The notes under the pieces: model-generated | Database searches by the model: none | Told to the model about the DNA's origin: nothing | The model's input: only the letters and a program-made list of their open reading frames with translations | Program-made: the position numbers and the translations under genes | Source: Firmicutes bacterium HGW-Firmicutes-16 | GTDB lineage: Bacteria; Bacillota; Clostridia; Oscillospirales; Oscillospiraceae | Direction: 5' to 3' | Assembly: GCA_002841545.1 (NCBI GenBank) | Contig: PGZZ01000004.1 | Location: 1-64,000 of the forward strand | DNA: 64,000 nt | Shown: positions 35,035 to 43,599 of the stretch, in pieces | How the letters are laid out: each line of letters opens with the position of its first letter | How positions within the stretch are numbered: the first letter of the stretch is position 1

Positions 35035-35268
35035 CTGATTCGTATTATCATCGGCGCAATAAACGCGGATGAGGGAAATATCAAAATTGCTGATATTACC
35101 ATTCCAAGTCTCGACGCACTGAATATTATAGGCTATATGTCAGAAGTCCTCTCGACGTTTACCTGCCAGCCGGACCAGATTTTTCAGTCAATTCAAAATG
35201 TCGTTTTGGAAGGCTGTCTTTTGCCGGAGTACCGTAACAGTATTACAAAAGCCATAAATGAATCGTGA
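35035..35268 (+). CDS. Possible small protein with non-ATG start
   Basis: A 77-codon open frame from CTG (35035) to TGA (35268) with protein-like composition. It is rich in Ile, Ala and Asn and contains IKIADITIPSLDALNIIGY and CQPDQIFQSIQNVVLEG. An in-frame TAA just upstream rules out a longer version. GAGGG lies about 6 nt before the CTG. No ATG, GTG or TTG fits near the 5' end. It could be a real gene with a rare start, or the remains of one. I do not recognise the family. Confidence 0.4.
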   Translation: MIRIIIGAINADEGNIKIADITIPSLDALNIIGYMSEVLSTFTCQPDQIFQSIQNVVLEGCLLPEYRNSITKAINES

Positions 35269-35372
35269 AACGTTCCATATTCTTTTCGTTGAATATCCCA
35301 CCACCAATCACAGAATAATACTATAAAGTCGTTCTCAATAAGCCAAGGTCAGCCGGAATGGGAGGTTTCGTT

Positions 35373-36458
35373 ATGAAAAAATGCGCTTTGCTTCTTTGCT
35401 TCTCGCTAATCCTATTTTCTTTTTTTGGCTGTATTTTCAGGCAGAAATCAGAGCAGCCGACCGCATCCTCTCCTGCTCCTGAATCACCTGTCGTCAGCGC
35501 AAGCCCTGCCCTTGAAAATCTGACTGTAGAGGACTATTTTCCAATCCTGGAGAATGTCCGCTATGTCTATCAGGGAGACGGGAACGAATACGCATCTTAC
35601 GATGTTTATATCGACTATACCTACCGCACTAAGGTTCAACAGAGAATCAACAACGGCGGAACCGAGCTTGCTCAGGTTATCGAAATTAAAAACGGAAGTG
35701 CCGCTTCCGTTTTCAGCCTAGAGGAATACTATTACCGCGAAAATCTACTCGATAAAACAGGTGTCACCGAGGAAACACTCCTGATGGAACCGATAAAAAC
35801 CGGAACGTCTTGGAAGCTCGGAGACGGCAGCGTCAGAACGATAAGCGGTACGGATGTCAAAATTGATACTCCCTCCGGCGCTTACTCCACCGTTTCCGTT
35901 GAAACTATTTATAAGATTGGTGGGACCTCGACCGATTATTATGCCAAGGGTTTCGGTCTTGTAAAAACAGTCAGCAAGGGCGAAGGTTATGAAGTGACCT
36001 CCTCCCTCTCCGAAATACAGGAAAACGCCTTTTTTAAGCGGACTGTACGCTTCTATTATCCGAATATTAACGACAGCAAGCTATACTATAAGGACCGCGA
36101 AATCGACTTTAAAACGAACGACATCACACGGTCAGTGCTTGAAACCGTCTATAAGGAGCAATTCGAGGGTCGACCGGGAGCGGTTTTATCCGAAAACACT
36201 AAAATTAACAGCCTGTACCTAAATGATGACGGCATGGTCTACTTAGATTTGGATAAGGACTTCATTAAGGAAATGAACGCGGGTGCGGTATATGAAATGA
36301 TGATACTGCAATGCGTTGCCAACACCTTCGGCACTTATTACGGTGCCGACAAGGTCATTTTGACAATCGATTACAGTCTTTATGAATCCGGACACATTAA
36401 GCTCCAAAAAGGGCAATTTCTGAGCGTCAAAACCGAAGACAGCGTTGAAATAAGCTGA
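35373..36458 (+). CDS. GerMN-domain lipoprotein
   Basis: 361-residue exported lipoprotein. The signal peptide ends in SFFGC, a lipobox, so the mature N-terminus is Cys. After a Ser/Pro/Ala-rich linker comes a beta-rich domain. A C-terminal GerMN domain follows (from about 225: VRFYYPNINDSKLYY, then LDKDFIKEMNAGAVYEMMIL). GerMN proteins act in sporulation, germination or peptidoglycan contexts. The ATG at 35373 has GGGAGG 7 nt upstream. It is monocistronic with a good terminator. Confidence 0.85.
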   Translation: MKKCALLLCFSLILFSFFGCIFRQKSEQPTASSPAPESPVVSASPALENLTVEDYFPILENVRYVYQGDGNEYASYDVYIDYTYRTKVQQRINNGGTELAQVIEIKNGSAASVFSLEEYYYRENLLDKTGVTEETLLMEPIKTGTSWKLGDGSVRTISGTDVKIDTPSGAYSTVSVETIYKIGGTSTDYYAKGFGLVKTVSKGEGYEVTSSLSEIQENAFFKRTVRFYYPNINDSKLYYKDREIDFKTNDITRSVLETVYKEQFEGRPGAVLSENTKINSLYLNDDGMVYLDLDKDFIKEMNAGAVYEMMILQCVANTFGTYYGADKVILTIDYSLYESGHIKLQKGQFLSVKTEDSVEIS

Positions 36459-36480
36459 ATCTTATTATTTTACAGAGCGA

Positions 36481-36513
36481 AGCGCCGCTTTTCGGGTGGC
36501 GCTTTTTCTTTTT
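36481..36513 (+). terminator. Terminator of the GerMN lipoprotein gene
   Basis: AGCGCC (36481-36486) pairs with GGCGCT (36498-36503), followed by TTTTC and seven T. Confidence 0.85.
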
Positions 36514-36682
36514 TTAAATGGGGTAATTATAGATTTCGACAAATAATATTACTATTGATTAAAATTGGACTTGTATTATAATCACCTCAAGCGGTCATTA
36601 TATTGATTTAAAAAACACTTCATAACGCCGCTTCGCGGCTATGATATAATGTTTGGCATAATAGAGACAGAAGGTAATCCCA

Positions 36683-37909
36683 ATGAGCAACACTTTCAGC
36701 GCATTTCGACATAAAAGTTTTCTGTATTATTTTATCGGGATGTGCATTTCGACAACTGGTTCATGGATGCAGAACATCGCCCAGCCGTGGCTCGCTTATA
36801 GGCTGACCGATTCGGCTTTGCTGCTCGGCCTTGTGAGCGCAATGCAGTTTCTGCCGGTGCTTCTCTTCTCGCTATTTGCGGGAGTGTTGGTTGATAGATT
36901 TCCAAAGAAAAAGCTATTAATCATAACTCAAACGGCGTCCCTCGTGATAACGGGCGCTTTGGCGATACTTGTTTATTCGGGCAACATACAATATTGGCAT
37001 CTGCTGGTCACATCAACACTTCTGGGCTTTGTAAACACCCTTGATATGCCTGTAAGGCAGTCGTTCTTAATTGAACTAGTAGGCAAAGAAGACCTAATGA
37101 ATGGGATAGCACTCAATTCCGCCATGTTCAATCTGTCAAGGACAATCGGCCCCGCATTGGCGGGAATCGTCATGGGAAATTTCGGTATCGCTGCCTGCTT
37201 CCTCATCAATTCCATAAGCTTCGCCGCGGTGCTCGTCAGCCTGTTTTTTATAAAGCCTCTCATTGTTCAAAAGCCCGTCATAAGAGACGTCAGTATATTT
37301 AAAGACATCTCGGATGGTCTAAAGTATATCTATCACAAAAAAATTCTGTTTGTCACGATACTGATAATGGCAGTCGTCGGAACCTTCGCAATGAATTTTA
37401 ACGTACTTGTTCCGGTTTTCGCGGTGCAGGTGCTGCATCAGAGCGAGACAGGCTACGGGCTCTTGATGTCCTGCATGGGCATAGGTTCATTTTTTGGCGC
37501 GATGCTGATAGCGGCAATTAGCAAGTCCGGCCCTAAAAAGTTCATTATGTTTGTCATTCCGATTTTCGCGGCCATCTCTCTGACGCTCACGGGTTTTACG
37601 AGTGTATATGCTCTGACGGGGATAGCTTTGGGCGTTACCGGCTTCTTTTTTATTATGTTTGCTTCAAATGCCAATTCCACTATGCAGATGAACACAGAGA
37701 GCAAATATCTGGGGCGGGTAATGAGTGTATATACTCTGGTTTTTGCAGGTTCTACGCCGCTTGGCAACCTTTATGCCGGAGGAATCACCGAAAAATTCGG
37801 CGCGCGGATTGGCGTCATCGCCTGCGGTGGGATAATACTAGTTCTTATGATTCCGATTTATATTTACCTTCGACGAGGGAAGGAAAAACTTTCTGATGAT
37901 AAGGCCTGA
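36683..37909 (+). CDS. MFS exporter, EntS-like (MFS_3)
   Basis: 408-residue major facilitator with about twelve helices. The N-terminus (FRHKSFLYYFIGMCISTTGS, with GSWMQNIAQPWLAYRLT after it) and LLFSLFAGVLVDRFPKKKLL match the enterobactin-exporter-like group, which extrudes siderophores, macrolides or related compounds. The substrate cannot be read. A TATAAT about 35 nt upstream probably starts the transcript. The hairpin element copy at 37922 begins 13 nt after its stop. Confidence 0.87.
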   Translation: MSNTFSAFRHKSFLYYFIGMCISTTGSWMQNIAQPWLAYRLTDSALLLGLVSAMQFLPVLLFSLFAGVLVDRFPKKKLLIITQTASLVITGALAILVYSGNIQYWHLLVTSTLLGFVNTLDMPVRQSFLIELVGKEDLMNGIALNSAMFNLSRTIGPALAGIVMGNFGIAACFLINSISFAAVLVSLFFIKPLIVQKPVIRDVSIFKDISDGLKYIYHKKILFVTILIMAVVGTFAMNFNVLVPVFAVQVLHQSETGYGLLMSCMGIGSFFGAMLIAAISKSGPKKFIMFVIPIFAAISLTLTGFTSVYALTGIALGVTGFFFIMFASNANSTMQMNTESKYLGRVMSVYTLVFAGSTPLGNLYAGGITEKFGARIGVIACGGIILVLMIPIYIYLRRGKEKLSDDKA

Positions 37910-37921
37910 TGCCTTTTCTTC

Positions 37922-37993
37922 CTGACATATGAAAACCTCCTGTCGTAGTTTCTATCCTACGACAAGAGGTTATTTTCTTCATTGTACGTTTTT
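37922..37993 (+). repeat. Dispersed hairpin element, copy 2
   Basis: Second copy of the element at 12-85. CTGACATAT lies at the left and CGTTTTT at the right, with a 15-bp stem (37934-37948 with 37957-37971, one C/A mismatch) and an 8-nt loop TTTCTATC against TTATTATC. Four stem pairs differ from copy 1 on both sides and still pair. It could end the MFS transcript. Confidence 0.7.
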
Positions 37994-38055
37994 GCTGGGG
38001 TGAGACAAAACACGTGGTTTTTATATGTATACTTGTGTTATTCCTTTTAGAAATT

Positions 38056-38433
38056 TCAGGATGAGCTCACGAGCTTCTTTAGTTCTTCCACATAGGCGAT
38101 TCGAAGTGCGATCATTTTATCCGTCATATCCGAACAGCTCTGCGTGCCTTTTGCACGTGTCACTTCCCTGAATTCTTTGTTAAGCGCATAACGATCACCG
38201 TAAAATTCGTCCTTCAGCTTTTTTGCGGTTTCGGCGGTGTTCTGGTTAGTCATTGCCGCATACTGCAACTTATACTCGTTCACACTGAGAGGATTCGTTC
38301 CATCTGAATAGTCGTGATTATCATACTGTGTTATATTGATTTTCCAATCACATTGCGAGCAGTTTTCGTGATCTTCGAAATCCTCAAATTCCAGCTTACC
38401 GCATACCGGGCATGTTATGCTGGCTTTTCCCAT
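38056..38433 (-). CDS. CPCC-type cysteine-rich protein
   Basis: 125-residue small protein with two zinc-binding cysteine pairs (CPVC near residue 7 and CSQCDW near 24), then a PLSVNEYKLQYA stretch typical of CPCC proteins and a helical tail. No catalytic motif is seen and the function is unknown. I chose the start at 38433, where AAGGTGG lies 8 nt upstream; earlier ATGs at 38472 and 38439 lack a good site. The GNAT gene lies 79 nt upstream on the same strand. Confidence 0.7.
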   Translation of the reverse strand: MGKASITCPVCGKLEFEDFEDHENCSQCDWKINITQYDNHDYSDGTNPLSVNEYKLQYAAMTNQNTAETAKKLKDEFYGDRYALNKEFREVTRAKGTQSCSDMTDKMIALRIAYVEELKKLVSSS

Positions 38434-38511
38434 AGTCATATCCACCTTTTCACAATCTGTTTGTAATTCCATTTTATCATGTAGGAATTCATAACGCTAG
38501 AGCAAATATTA

Positions 38512-39033
38512 TTATATTGTAATGTTTTTAATTGGAACTGTCGCTGTTCGTATATACCGCAGCTCGTTGACAGCTCTGCCGCCGATATTGTCGGGGTTAA
38601 TATCACCGCTGCACATAAAGCCGTTTTTCTCATAGAATGCGCGTGCCGCACTGTTGTCCTCAAGTACCCAGAGATAAATATCACTGTAGCCCTCTTCTGC
38701 AAGCACATCGACAACTTCTGAAAACAGCTTTGAGCCTATGCCCTTGCGGTAATGTGATGGGATCAAGTAAAGAGAAATTATCTCTCCCCAGCCTTTCAAA
38801 GCTTCGTCCCTTGCCTCGCAGTATGTAGACACGCCGACAGGCTTTCCGTCCTCTATCGCCAGCAGCAGACGATTTGATTCCGCTTTCAGGAGCGGCGACC
38901 ATCTGGTTTCGGATATAGCGTCCAGAAAATCATCTGGTATTATTCCTCTGTACGCCGTCTTCCAACTCAAAGCATAGATGCTGCTTATCTCGTCTATATC
39001 ATCGGTCTGACGATATCTTCTGATTTCAAGCAT
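38512..39033 (-). CDS. GNAT N-acetyltransferase
   Basis: 173-residue acetyltransferase that uses acetyl-CoA. The acetyl-CoA loop HYRKGIGSKLF lies near residues 89-99, and the C-terminal NSAARAFYEKNGF motif is complete. It could modify a protein, an aminoglycoside-like drug or a metabolite; the acceptor is unknown. The start at 39033 uses AGG about 7 nt upstream, inside a stretch that also has GGAGG further out. Confidence 0.85.
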   Translation of the reverse strand: MLEIRRYRQTDDIDEISSIYALSWKTAYRGIIPDDFLDAISETRWSPLLKAESNRLLLAIEDGKPVGVSTYCEARDEALKGWGEIISLYLIPSHYRKGIGSKLFSEVVDVLAEEGYSDIYLWVLEDNSAARAFYEKNGFMCSGDINPDNIGGRAVNELRYIRTATVPIKNITI

Positions 39034-39213
39034 ATTTGACCTGCTTTCCTCCATTATTTATTCATATTGTTTTCTCTTATATCATAATTTCAACAAAAAG
39101 TCATTTCAAAATTATGCGGTGATTTTTACATATGTTCCTCTGTGAATATACATTATCGCGCGGCAGATAATAAGAATGCGGATAAAGTTATTCGAAAGGA
39201 TTGGTTTTTAAAT

Positions 39214-39420
39214 ATGAGCAACAGTGATATACGTGAAAAGCTGAAAAGCCTAAAAATGGAAGCCGCCGCCGAAATCGGCATGACACAGTTCGTTAAAGAA
39301 AACAATGATCATTATAGGGGCGATTTACCTTCAAAGCTCAACGGCTATCAGGGCGGCCCCATAGGCGGGCGCATGGTGCAAAAGATGATTGCTGCCGAGG
39401 AAGAGAAATTTAAAGGCTAA
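39214..39420 (+). CDS. Alpha/beta-type small acid-soluble spore protein
   Basis: 68-residue DNA-binding spore protein that protects spore DNA. AAAEIGM near residue 17 and the NGYQGGPIGGRMVQKMI block near 43-59 are the SASP hallmarks (helix, GYxGG-type turn, MVxKMI helix). I use the ATG at 39214; the frame is open upstream but has no ribosome site. AAAGGA is 13 nt upstream. It is direct evidence of a spore-forming host. Confidence 0.85.
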   Translation: MSNSDIREKLKSLKMEAAAEIGMTQFVKENNDHYRGDLPSKLNGYQGGPIGGRMVQKMIAAEEEKFKG

Positions 39421-39447
39421 AATCTTTGCTGAATTTAAGGAGAACAG

Positions 39448-39672
39448 TTGAACATGGAGCACAGAGGAACTATACCCGAGATTTCAGGTCCGGGCAGGAG
39501 ATATACCCCTAAAAAGCGCTCGATTTCTGAAACGAATGTTAAGCGCATGGGCGAAGAGGAGCTTCTGCACAGCGCCGAGCCCGAAAGCGATTTTGTCGAA
39601 CTCGAAGGAGGGTTCACGATGTACCCCTCCGAAATACTGGAGTTTTCGGACGGGACGGACAACCCTGTTTAG
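39448..39672 (+). CDS. Hypothetical small acidic protein
   Basis: 74-residue protein with no recognised family. It has no membrane segment, is acidic in its second half and ends in DGTDNPV. AAGGAG lies 5 nt before TTG (39448) and 11 nt before the ATG (39454); either could start it. It follows the spore protein by 27 nt and is closed by a terminator, so it may be co-expressed with it. Confidence 0.6.
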   Translation: MNMEHRGTIPEISGPGRRYTPKKRSISETNVKRMGEEELLHSAEPESDFVELEGGFTMYPSEILEFSDGTDNPV

Positions 39673-39677
39673 TCAAA

Positions 39678-39715
39678 GCCGCCGCACAGTCTTTTGACAG
39701 TACGGCGACTTTTTT
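39678..39715 (+). terminator. Terminator after the spore-protein gene pair
   Basis: GCCGCCGCACAG pairs imperfectly with CAGTACGGCGAC and is followed by six T. Confidence 0.75.
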
Positions 39716-39738
39716 GGGCTTCATTATGTCAGGTTAAC

Positions 39739-39767
39739 TTGACACCACAGTGTATTATTGCTATACT
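39739..39767 (+). promoter_or_regulatory. Promoter of the XRE operon
   Basis: TTGACA at 39739-39744 and TATACT at 39762-39767 with a 17-nt spacer, followed by an inverted repeat CGTGTAA/TTACACG at 39769-39790. The repeat sits at the start site and is a likely operator for the XRE protein. Confidence 0.75.
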
Positions 39768-39807
39768 ACGTGTAAGGTAAACATTACACGGTCGTGGGGG
39801 TGAACTC

Positions 39808-40014
39808 TTGCAAAACAAAGTCAGAATGCTTCGAGAGGAGCTCGGATTCACTCAAAAAGAGCTGGGCGAGCGTTTGGGAGTTTCCCGTCAGGCAATTAAC
39901 GCCATAGAAATGGGCAAGTTCGATCCCTCTATTTGGCTTGCTTACGATTTGGCCCGTCTCTTCGGAGTATCCATCGAGTATCTATTTCTTTTTAAGGAGG
40001 AGGACAGAAAATGA
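39808..40014 (+). CDS. XRE-family HTH regulator
   Basis: 68-residue single-domain helix-turn-helix protein (Cro/C1 type). The HTH spans about 12-33 (FTQKELGERLGVSRQAINAIE). It starts at TTG 39808 behind GGGGGTG. It is of the short kind paired with a membrane protein. Its stop overlaps the next gene by 4 nt, and the operator-like repeat in its promoter suggests self-repression. Confidence 0.88.
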   Translation: MQNKVRMLREELGFTQKELGERLGVSRQAINAIEMGKFDPSIWLAYDLARLFGVSIEYLFLFKEEDRK

Positions 40015-40478
40015 AAACGCTTTTGAGCAGTCCAAAGGTAAACGCCGTGTGCCTGAGCGTATTTACCGCCTTCTACGCACTTATCTTTATTATTATGCCG
40101 AGAAACGCGGAAATATTTGATATGCTCTATTCCAATCGCGTTGATTGTAACGTTGCCCCCTTCTGGAAAAACTTCAGCAACTTTCTTGCAGCGGGTTACG
40201 AGGAATATATCGCATATGCGCTTATCGCCGTCACCGTACTGGTGGTCGTTCTGCTGCTGCTTCGCCGACACCCGTACGACGAGTACCACACTTCGCTTCT
40301 TTACGGCTGTCTTTCCGTGGCTGTTATACTCACACTTATCGCTATTGCGGTTTTTTACCTGATGATTCTAAGCGATTCCAGCGGTATTATTGAAAAGTTC
40401 ACTATGTTTATCGCAATACACTGGACGGTGGTTGTGCTGTCCGATCTTTCCTTTGTGCTTCTGTGCGGGTGGAGATAG
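40011..40478 (+). CDS. Small four-helix membrane protein
   Basis: 155 residues with four hydrophobic helices (about 11-29, 64-84, 99-120 and 130-152). I do not recognise a family. It overlaps the XRE gene by 4 nt, with AAGGAGG in front, and the radical-SAM gene starts 5 nt after its stop, so the three form one operon. XRE/membrane-protein pairs of this shape are common in Firmicutes, and their role is undefined. Confidence 0.75.
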   Translation: MKTLLSSPKVNAVCLSVFTAFYALIFIIMPRNAEIFDMLYSNRVDCNVAPFWKNFSNFLAAGYEEYIAYALIAVTVLVVVLLLLRRHPYDEYHTSLLYGCLSVAVILTLIAIAVFYLMILSDSSGIIEKFTMFIAIHWTVVVLSDLSFVLLCGWR

Positions 40479-40482
40479 CGCC

Positions 40483-41816
40483 GTGAAAATTGTACTCATC
40501 CAGCCTAAAATGATAAAACGCCCCATGGACACAGAGCTTAAAACACGTTTGTCGCCTTCGCTCGCGCTTCTGACGCTTATGCAGTTAACACCGGAAGAAC
40601 ACGAAGTGGTGATGGTCAATGAAAATGCCGAGAATATTGACTTTTCCTGTACCGCCGATCTTGTGGGCATAACAATTACTCTCGATGTATATCCGAGAGC
40701 CTGCTATATCGCCGAGCAGTTTCGCAAGCGCGGTATCCCTGTCGTCGCCGGAGGCATTCACGTTACCTGCAGCCCCGAGGACTGCCTGCCTTATTTTGAC
40801 GCTGTCTGCATAGGTGCCGCGGAACGGGTATGGACGCGGATAATTGAGGACGCTACCGATAAAAAGCTCCACAAGATTTACCATGACATGGAAAACTTCC
40901 GCGGAGATGAGATTGCGTCTCCGCTTTACGACGGGATTGACAGCCGCAAATATCTCTACACCAACATAGTTTCCACAAGCCGTGGCTGTCCGAATCGCTG
41001 TGACTTTTGTTATAACAGTTGCCAGAACAGAGCATACATACAACGTCCCATTGCGGACGTTCTCCGTGATATCAAGTCGCTCAAAACTCGTCATGTGTTA
41101 TTCATCGATGATAACTTTATCGGCGTTCCCTCCTATACACGAGAACTTCTCACCGAAATAAAAGATTTAAATCTTAAGTGGAGCGCCGCCGTAACGGCAA
41201 GAATACTCGACTATCCCGAGCTTTTGGATCAAATGAAGGAAACAGGCTGTCAGAGCCTGTTCATCGGGTTTGAGTCTATCAATAATATGGCGCTTAAGGC
41301 GTCAGCAAGGACAATCAGTTTGAAAAATATGAAAAGCTCGTCGAAGCCATACATAGCCGCGGAATAATGATAAACGCAAGCATGGTGTTCGGTCTTGACG
41401 GCGACGATTCCGAGGTCTTCTATAAAACTCTGGACTGGCTGGTGAAAAACCGCATTGAGACTCTTACTTCCCATATACTCACGCCTTACCCTGGTACAGT
41501 CCTGCATCGTCGCATGGAAGCTGACGGGCGCATCGTCGACCGCAACCTCTCAAATTACAACACAGCACATGTGGTTTTTGAGCCCAAGGGAATGACGGCT
41601 GAGGAGCTTAACACCGGTTACCTGTGGATGTACCGTCAGTTCTACTCTTTTCGCAACATCATACGCCGCTTTCCACGGCAGAAGGCTCAGCGAAAATCGT
41701 ATCTTTTGTTTAACATCTGCTACCGTAAATTTGGAAAATTTACCTCCGCGCTGTCGCGGCTTATCCCCTTGCAAGTACTCGGGAGATTAGCGGCATGGAT
41801 ATCTTATCGAACGTAG
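40483..41816 (+). pseudogene. B12-binding-type radical SAM protein, frameshifted
   Basis: From GTG 40483 (GGTGGAG 8 nt upstream) the first frame encodes an N-terminal B12-binding-like domain, then the radical-SAM cluster motif CPNRCDFC and barrel strands through CQSLFIGFESI. After ACAATCAG (about 41311-41318) it ends at 41367. The second frame, entered by assuming one missing base there, continues NQFEKYEKLVEAIHSRGI and FGLDGDDSEVF to 41816. Together about 444 residues. It is a broken gene or a sequencing error. The family includes methyltransferases and ring-forming enzymes; the substrate is unknown. It is the third gene of the XRE operon. Confidence 0.8.
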
Positions 41817-41827
41817 CAAAGCTTATT

Positions 41828-41861
41828 AACGCCCCGCATAACCAAAGTTGTGCGGGGCGTT
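41828..41861. terminator. Bidirectional terminator
   Basis: AACGCCCCGCA pairs with TGCGGGGCGTT. It separates the radical-SAM gene and the converging SDR gene. Confidence 0.88.
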
Positions 41862-41872
41862 ATACTATAGCT

Positions 41873-42676
41873 CTATTTGCTTTCAGTGCACAGCCATTTT
41901 TCCTGTGCACCGCTCCATCTTTTATAGATTATCGCCGCGATTACCGAGCGGGGCAGGAATTTCCCTAAAAAAGACAGCGTTCTATTCGCCGCTCCGGGAA
42001 TATAGAGTCCCGCGCGCTTCTGCACCTTTTCGACAGTTTCAAACGCGACCTGCTCGAGCCTGTTTGTCGTTACGCTGCCCCAAAATCCCTGCGCCGCGAT
42101 TCCGGAGATTGCCTCCTCCGTTGTGGGAAGTCCACCGGGGCAAAGGGTCAGCACTTTGACATTCTTCGATTTCAGCTCCTGCCTGAGCGCTTCTGCAAAA
42201 TCTGTTAAAAAGCGCTTGGAGGCGGCATAGGTTGCCTTGAGCGGCATCGGGTACAGAGACGCGAGGCTCGAAACGAAAACGAGCGAAAAAGCTCCGTTTT
42301 CTCTGCGCCGTGATAAAATCGCGTGGGTTATTCTAAGCGTTGCCTCTACATTCAGCGAGACGATTTTTACAACACTTCTGCATTCGCGTTCGAGAAAGCT
42401 GCCCTCATAATCGATGCCCGCTATGTTGAATAGCATATCAAACCGTATGCCGCTTGCATCTATAAGCGCAAGCATCTCGTCAACGCTCTCGTCCTTCGTA
42501 ATGTCGCAGGCACGGGTCGTGACGCAGGCACCGTACTGGCGCTCAAGTCCCGTCTGCAAAGAGTGCAGTCCCTCTTCGTTTATATCCGTCAGGAATAGCT
42601 TGTAGCCGCGAGAAGCGCATTCCGCCGCAATCGCCCGACCCAGTCCTCCGCTTGCTCCTGTAATGAATACGTTCAT
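41873..42676 (-). CDS. Short-chain dehydrogenase/reductase
   Basis: 267-residue NAD(P)-dependent SDR. The cofactor motif TGASGGLG near residue 6 and the catalytic YAASK with a Ser in VFVSSLASL are present. The C-terminal KFLPRSVIAAIIYKRW is hydrophobic and may touch the membrane. The substrate is unknown. The ATG at 42676 follows GGTGG and overlaps the previous SDR gene by 4 nt, so the two are co-translated. Confidence 0.87.
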   Translation of the reverse strand: MNVFITGASGGLGRAIAAECASRGYKLFLTDINEEGLHSLQTGLERQYGACVTTRACDITKDESVDEMLALIDASGIRFDMLFNIAGIDYEGSFLERECRSVVKIVSLNVEATLRITHAILSRRRENGAFSLVFVSSLASLYPMPLKATYAASKRFLTDFAEALRQELKSKNVKVLTLCPGGLPTTEEAISGIAAQGFWGSVTTNRLEQVAFETVEKVQKRAGLYIPGAANRTLSFLGKFLPRSVIAAIIYKRWSGAQEKWLCTESK

Positions 42677-43536
42677 AGTTCCACCACCAGATCGCGGTAT
42701 TTTATACCGCAAAGCTTTTCACTAAGGTCAAAGAGCCTGTTTGCATTTTCTTCTGTAACCTCGCGGCTAAACTTGCGTTCACGACACAGGTAGTAATAAA
42801 GTCCTTTCGGCGCTGTCTTTTGCTCGCAAAGATGCACATAGGTTTCCGCCGGAATCTCGGGAAGTACGCCGTGCTTTTTACGGAGTGACCAGATAAGATT
42901 AACTACGCCTCCGGTCTGCTTGTTCCCGATATCCGTATTCACCAGTCCGGGATCAACCGCATAGGCTCGTATACCATTATTTGAATATCGCTCATTAAGT
43001 GCCTCAGCGAAAAGGATGTTGCAGAGTTTTGACTGTTTATAGGCTGTCAGCGGATTGTATCCGTCCTTTAGCATGATGTCTTCCCAGTGCATTTTTATGC
43101 CCTTGTGCGAATTGCTGCAGGTCATAATGACCCGTCCCAAGGCCATTTCTATATATGGAAGTAATCTGTAGGTAAGCATAAAACTCGCCAGATGGTTAAG
43201 TGCAAACTGCTGTTCATAGCCTTCTGCCGTTGTTTGATACCAGCTTCTTACACCACCGACGTTATTAATAAGCGCGTATATTTCGCCGTTGCAATTTGCC
43301 GTTATATATTTTTCCAATTCATCGGCAACTCTTTTAACCTCGCTTAACTGCATGAGATTTGCAACAAAATAGATGATTTTTGCTTCGGGATAATCGGATA
43401 AAATCTTTTCCTTAGCCCTATCGCAATTAGTTTCGCTATGTCCGATGCCGATAACATTATATCCCTTGCCCACAAATTTGCGTGCAGTTGCCAGACCGAT
43501 GCCTGAAGTGGCGCCGGTAATAACTACAGTTTTCAT
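42673..43536 (-). CDS. Short-chain dehydrogenase/reductase, retinol-dehydrogenase-like
   Basis: 287-residue SDR of the larger type. It begins TGATSGIGLATA near residue 7, has YKQSK as the catalytic Tyr/Lys pair and a C-terminal extension. It is the first gene of the SDR pair, with AAGGAGG just upstream. Reduction of a ketone or aldehyde is expected, but the substrate is not known. The upstream padR-DUF1700 operon on the same strand is separate. Confidence 0.87.
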   Translation of the reverse strand: MKTVVITGATSGIGLATARKFVGKGYNVIGIGHSETNCDRAKEKILSDYPEAKIIYFVANLMQLSEVKRVADELEKYITANCNGEIYALINNVGGVRSWYQTTAEGYEQQFALNHLASFMLTYRLLPYIEMALGRVIMTCSNSHKGIKMHWEDIMLKDGYNPLTAYKQSKLCNILFAEALNERYSNNGIRAYAVDPGLVNTDIGNKQTGGVVNLIWSLRKKHGVLPEIPAETYVHLCEQKTAPKGLYYYLCRERKFSREVTEENANRLFDLSEKLCGIKYRDLVVEL

Positions 43537-43599
43537 TTTTCCTCCTTATCAGGTTTTCTAACTCACACTTAGGTCTTGGTTTTCAATCAAGACCTCTTA

